Made by a program: the position numbers and the translations under genes
Notes under the pieces: model-generated
Seen by the model: the letters and a program-made list of their open reading frames with translations, nothing else
What the model was told of the DNA's origin: nothing
The model's database searches: none
Shown here: positions 7,090-7,440 of the stretch, piece by piece
Numbering within the stretch: position 1 is the first letter of the stretch
Layout: each line of letters opens with the position of its first letter
Source of the DNA: Pseudomonadota bacterium
GTDB taxonomy: Bacteria; Pseudomonadota; Gammaproteobacteria; Burkholderiales; Ferrovaceae
Assembly: GCA_021828575.1 (NCBI GenBank)
Contig: JAJZEL010000212.1
Location: 1 to 7,440 of the forward strand
Direction of reading: 5' to 3'
Length of the DNA stretch: 7,440 nucleotides

Positions 7090-7440
7090 CTATTTTGCAG
7101 ACGTGCACCGAAAATCAACGGACAGGGGAGCAGCGGGCAGCTGGAAACCCACTGGGCCGTCAGGCTCGGCGTGAATGAACTGACGGGCATAAGCATCATC
7201 TCTGGATTCACTCAGGGTTTTCGGGTCTCCCTGGCTGACCACCCGTCCGTCCGACAACAAAAATATTTCATCTACCACCTTGAGCGACTCGCTGACGTCA
7301 TAGGTGACCAGCACGGATGTGATTCCAATCGAGTCGTTTAGTTCCCTGATCAGTTTGGCGACTGCATTGAGCGAGATGGGGTCCAGACCTGCAAAAGGTT
7401 CGTCATAAATGGCCAGGGCGGGGTCCATGACAATGGCTCT
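7090..7440 (-). CDS. mlaF: MlaF-type ABC transporter ATP-binding protein, C-terminal part (5' end beyond window)
   Basis: This is the last 116 residues of an ABC ATPase, ending in TAG; the N-terminal part with Walker A, Q-loop and signature lies beyond the right edge (family length is about 270). Visible in order are Walker B with catalytic Glu (LAIYDEPF, visible residues 9-16), the D-loop (GLDP, 18-21), the H-loop region (LVTYDVSES, from about 44) and a C-terminal tail with GPVxFxxP (about 95-102). That tail matches the MlaF C-terminal extension, known from MlaFEDB structures to clasp the partner MlaF and MlaB. MlaF energises phospholipid movement between outer and inner membranes through MlaE and MlaD. 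Oddities: the switch His of the H-loop is Tyr here (codon 7302-7300), and the next gene is an efflux adaptor, not mlaE. The internal ATG at 7428 is not the true start, because homology continues upstream of it. The family call is firm; the role in lipid transport is inferred from the family. Confidence 0.88.
   Translation of the reverse strand, partial: RAIVMDPALAIYDEPFAGLDPISLNAVAKLIRELNDSIGITSVLVTYDVSESLKVVDEIFLLSDGRVVSQGDPKTLSESRDDAYARQFIHAEPDGPVGFQLPAAPLSVDFRCTSAK

Noticed and set aside
7062..7110. Possible promoter ahead of the adaptor (TAAAAT-like -10 in the AT-rich gap)
   Set aside because: No -35 at an acceptable distance was convincing: CTGCAA gives only about a 15-bp spacer. The gap is only 28 bp and AT-richness alone is weak evidence.
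7426..7428. ATG as the start of the ATPase gene
   Set aside because: Family homology continues upstream (RAIV before the Met matches the segment preceding Walker B), so this is an internal Met in a gene cut by the window edge.

Overview
All readable coding content lies on the minus strand and is transcribed right to left in window coordinates. Base composition looks like mid-50s % GC by eye. The proteins are closest, from memory of the families, to Enterobacteria/Pseudomonas-type MdtABC (MuxABC) and MlaF. This points to a Gram-negative bacterium, most likely a beta- or gammaproteobacterium; the genus cannot be told from this window.

Layout in transcription order: (1) 7440-7090, the C-terminal part of an MlaF-type ABC ATPase, cut by the window edge; (2) after a 28-bp AT-rich gap with a good Shine-Dalgarno sequence, 7061-5868, an MdtA-type periplasmic adaptor (membrane fusion protein); (3) 5871-2803, a complete MdtB-type RND pump subunit that starts with TTG inside the adaptor's stop (TTGA overlap); (4) 2806-1, an MdtC-type RND pump subunit that starts in the stop of the previous gene (ATGA overlap) and is cut by the left edge after 935 codons, shortly after TM10. 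I translated gene 4 codon by codon and found no frameshift or stop. The window is almost wholly coding: no stretch over 300 bases lacks a gene, and I saw no RNA gene, IS element, CRISPR array or terminator.

Together the last three genes encode a heteromeric tripartite efflux pump. Two different RND subunits would form a mixed trimer in the inner membrane, driven by the proton gradient, and the adaptor would link it to an outer-membrane channel of the TolC/OpmB class that is not encoded here. The ATPase upstream belongs to the Mla phospholipid-trafficking family. Its placement directly ahead of mdtABC, with no mlaE following, and the tyrosine in place of its H-loop histidine are the least ordinary features. 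I see no evidence for a wholly new system: the window is mainly a well-conserved efflux operon with an unusual upstream partner.
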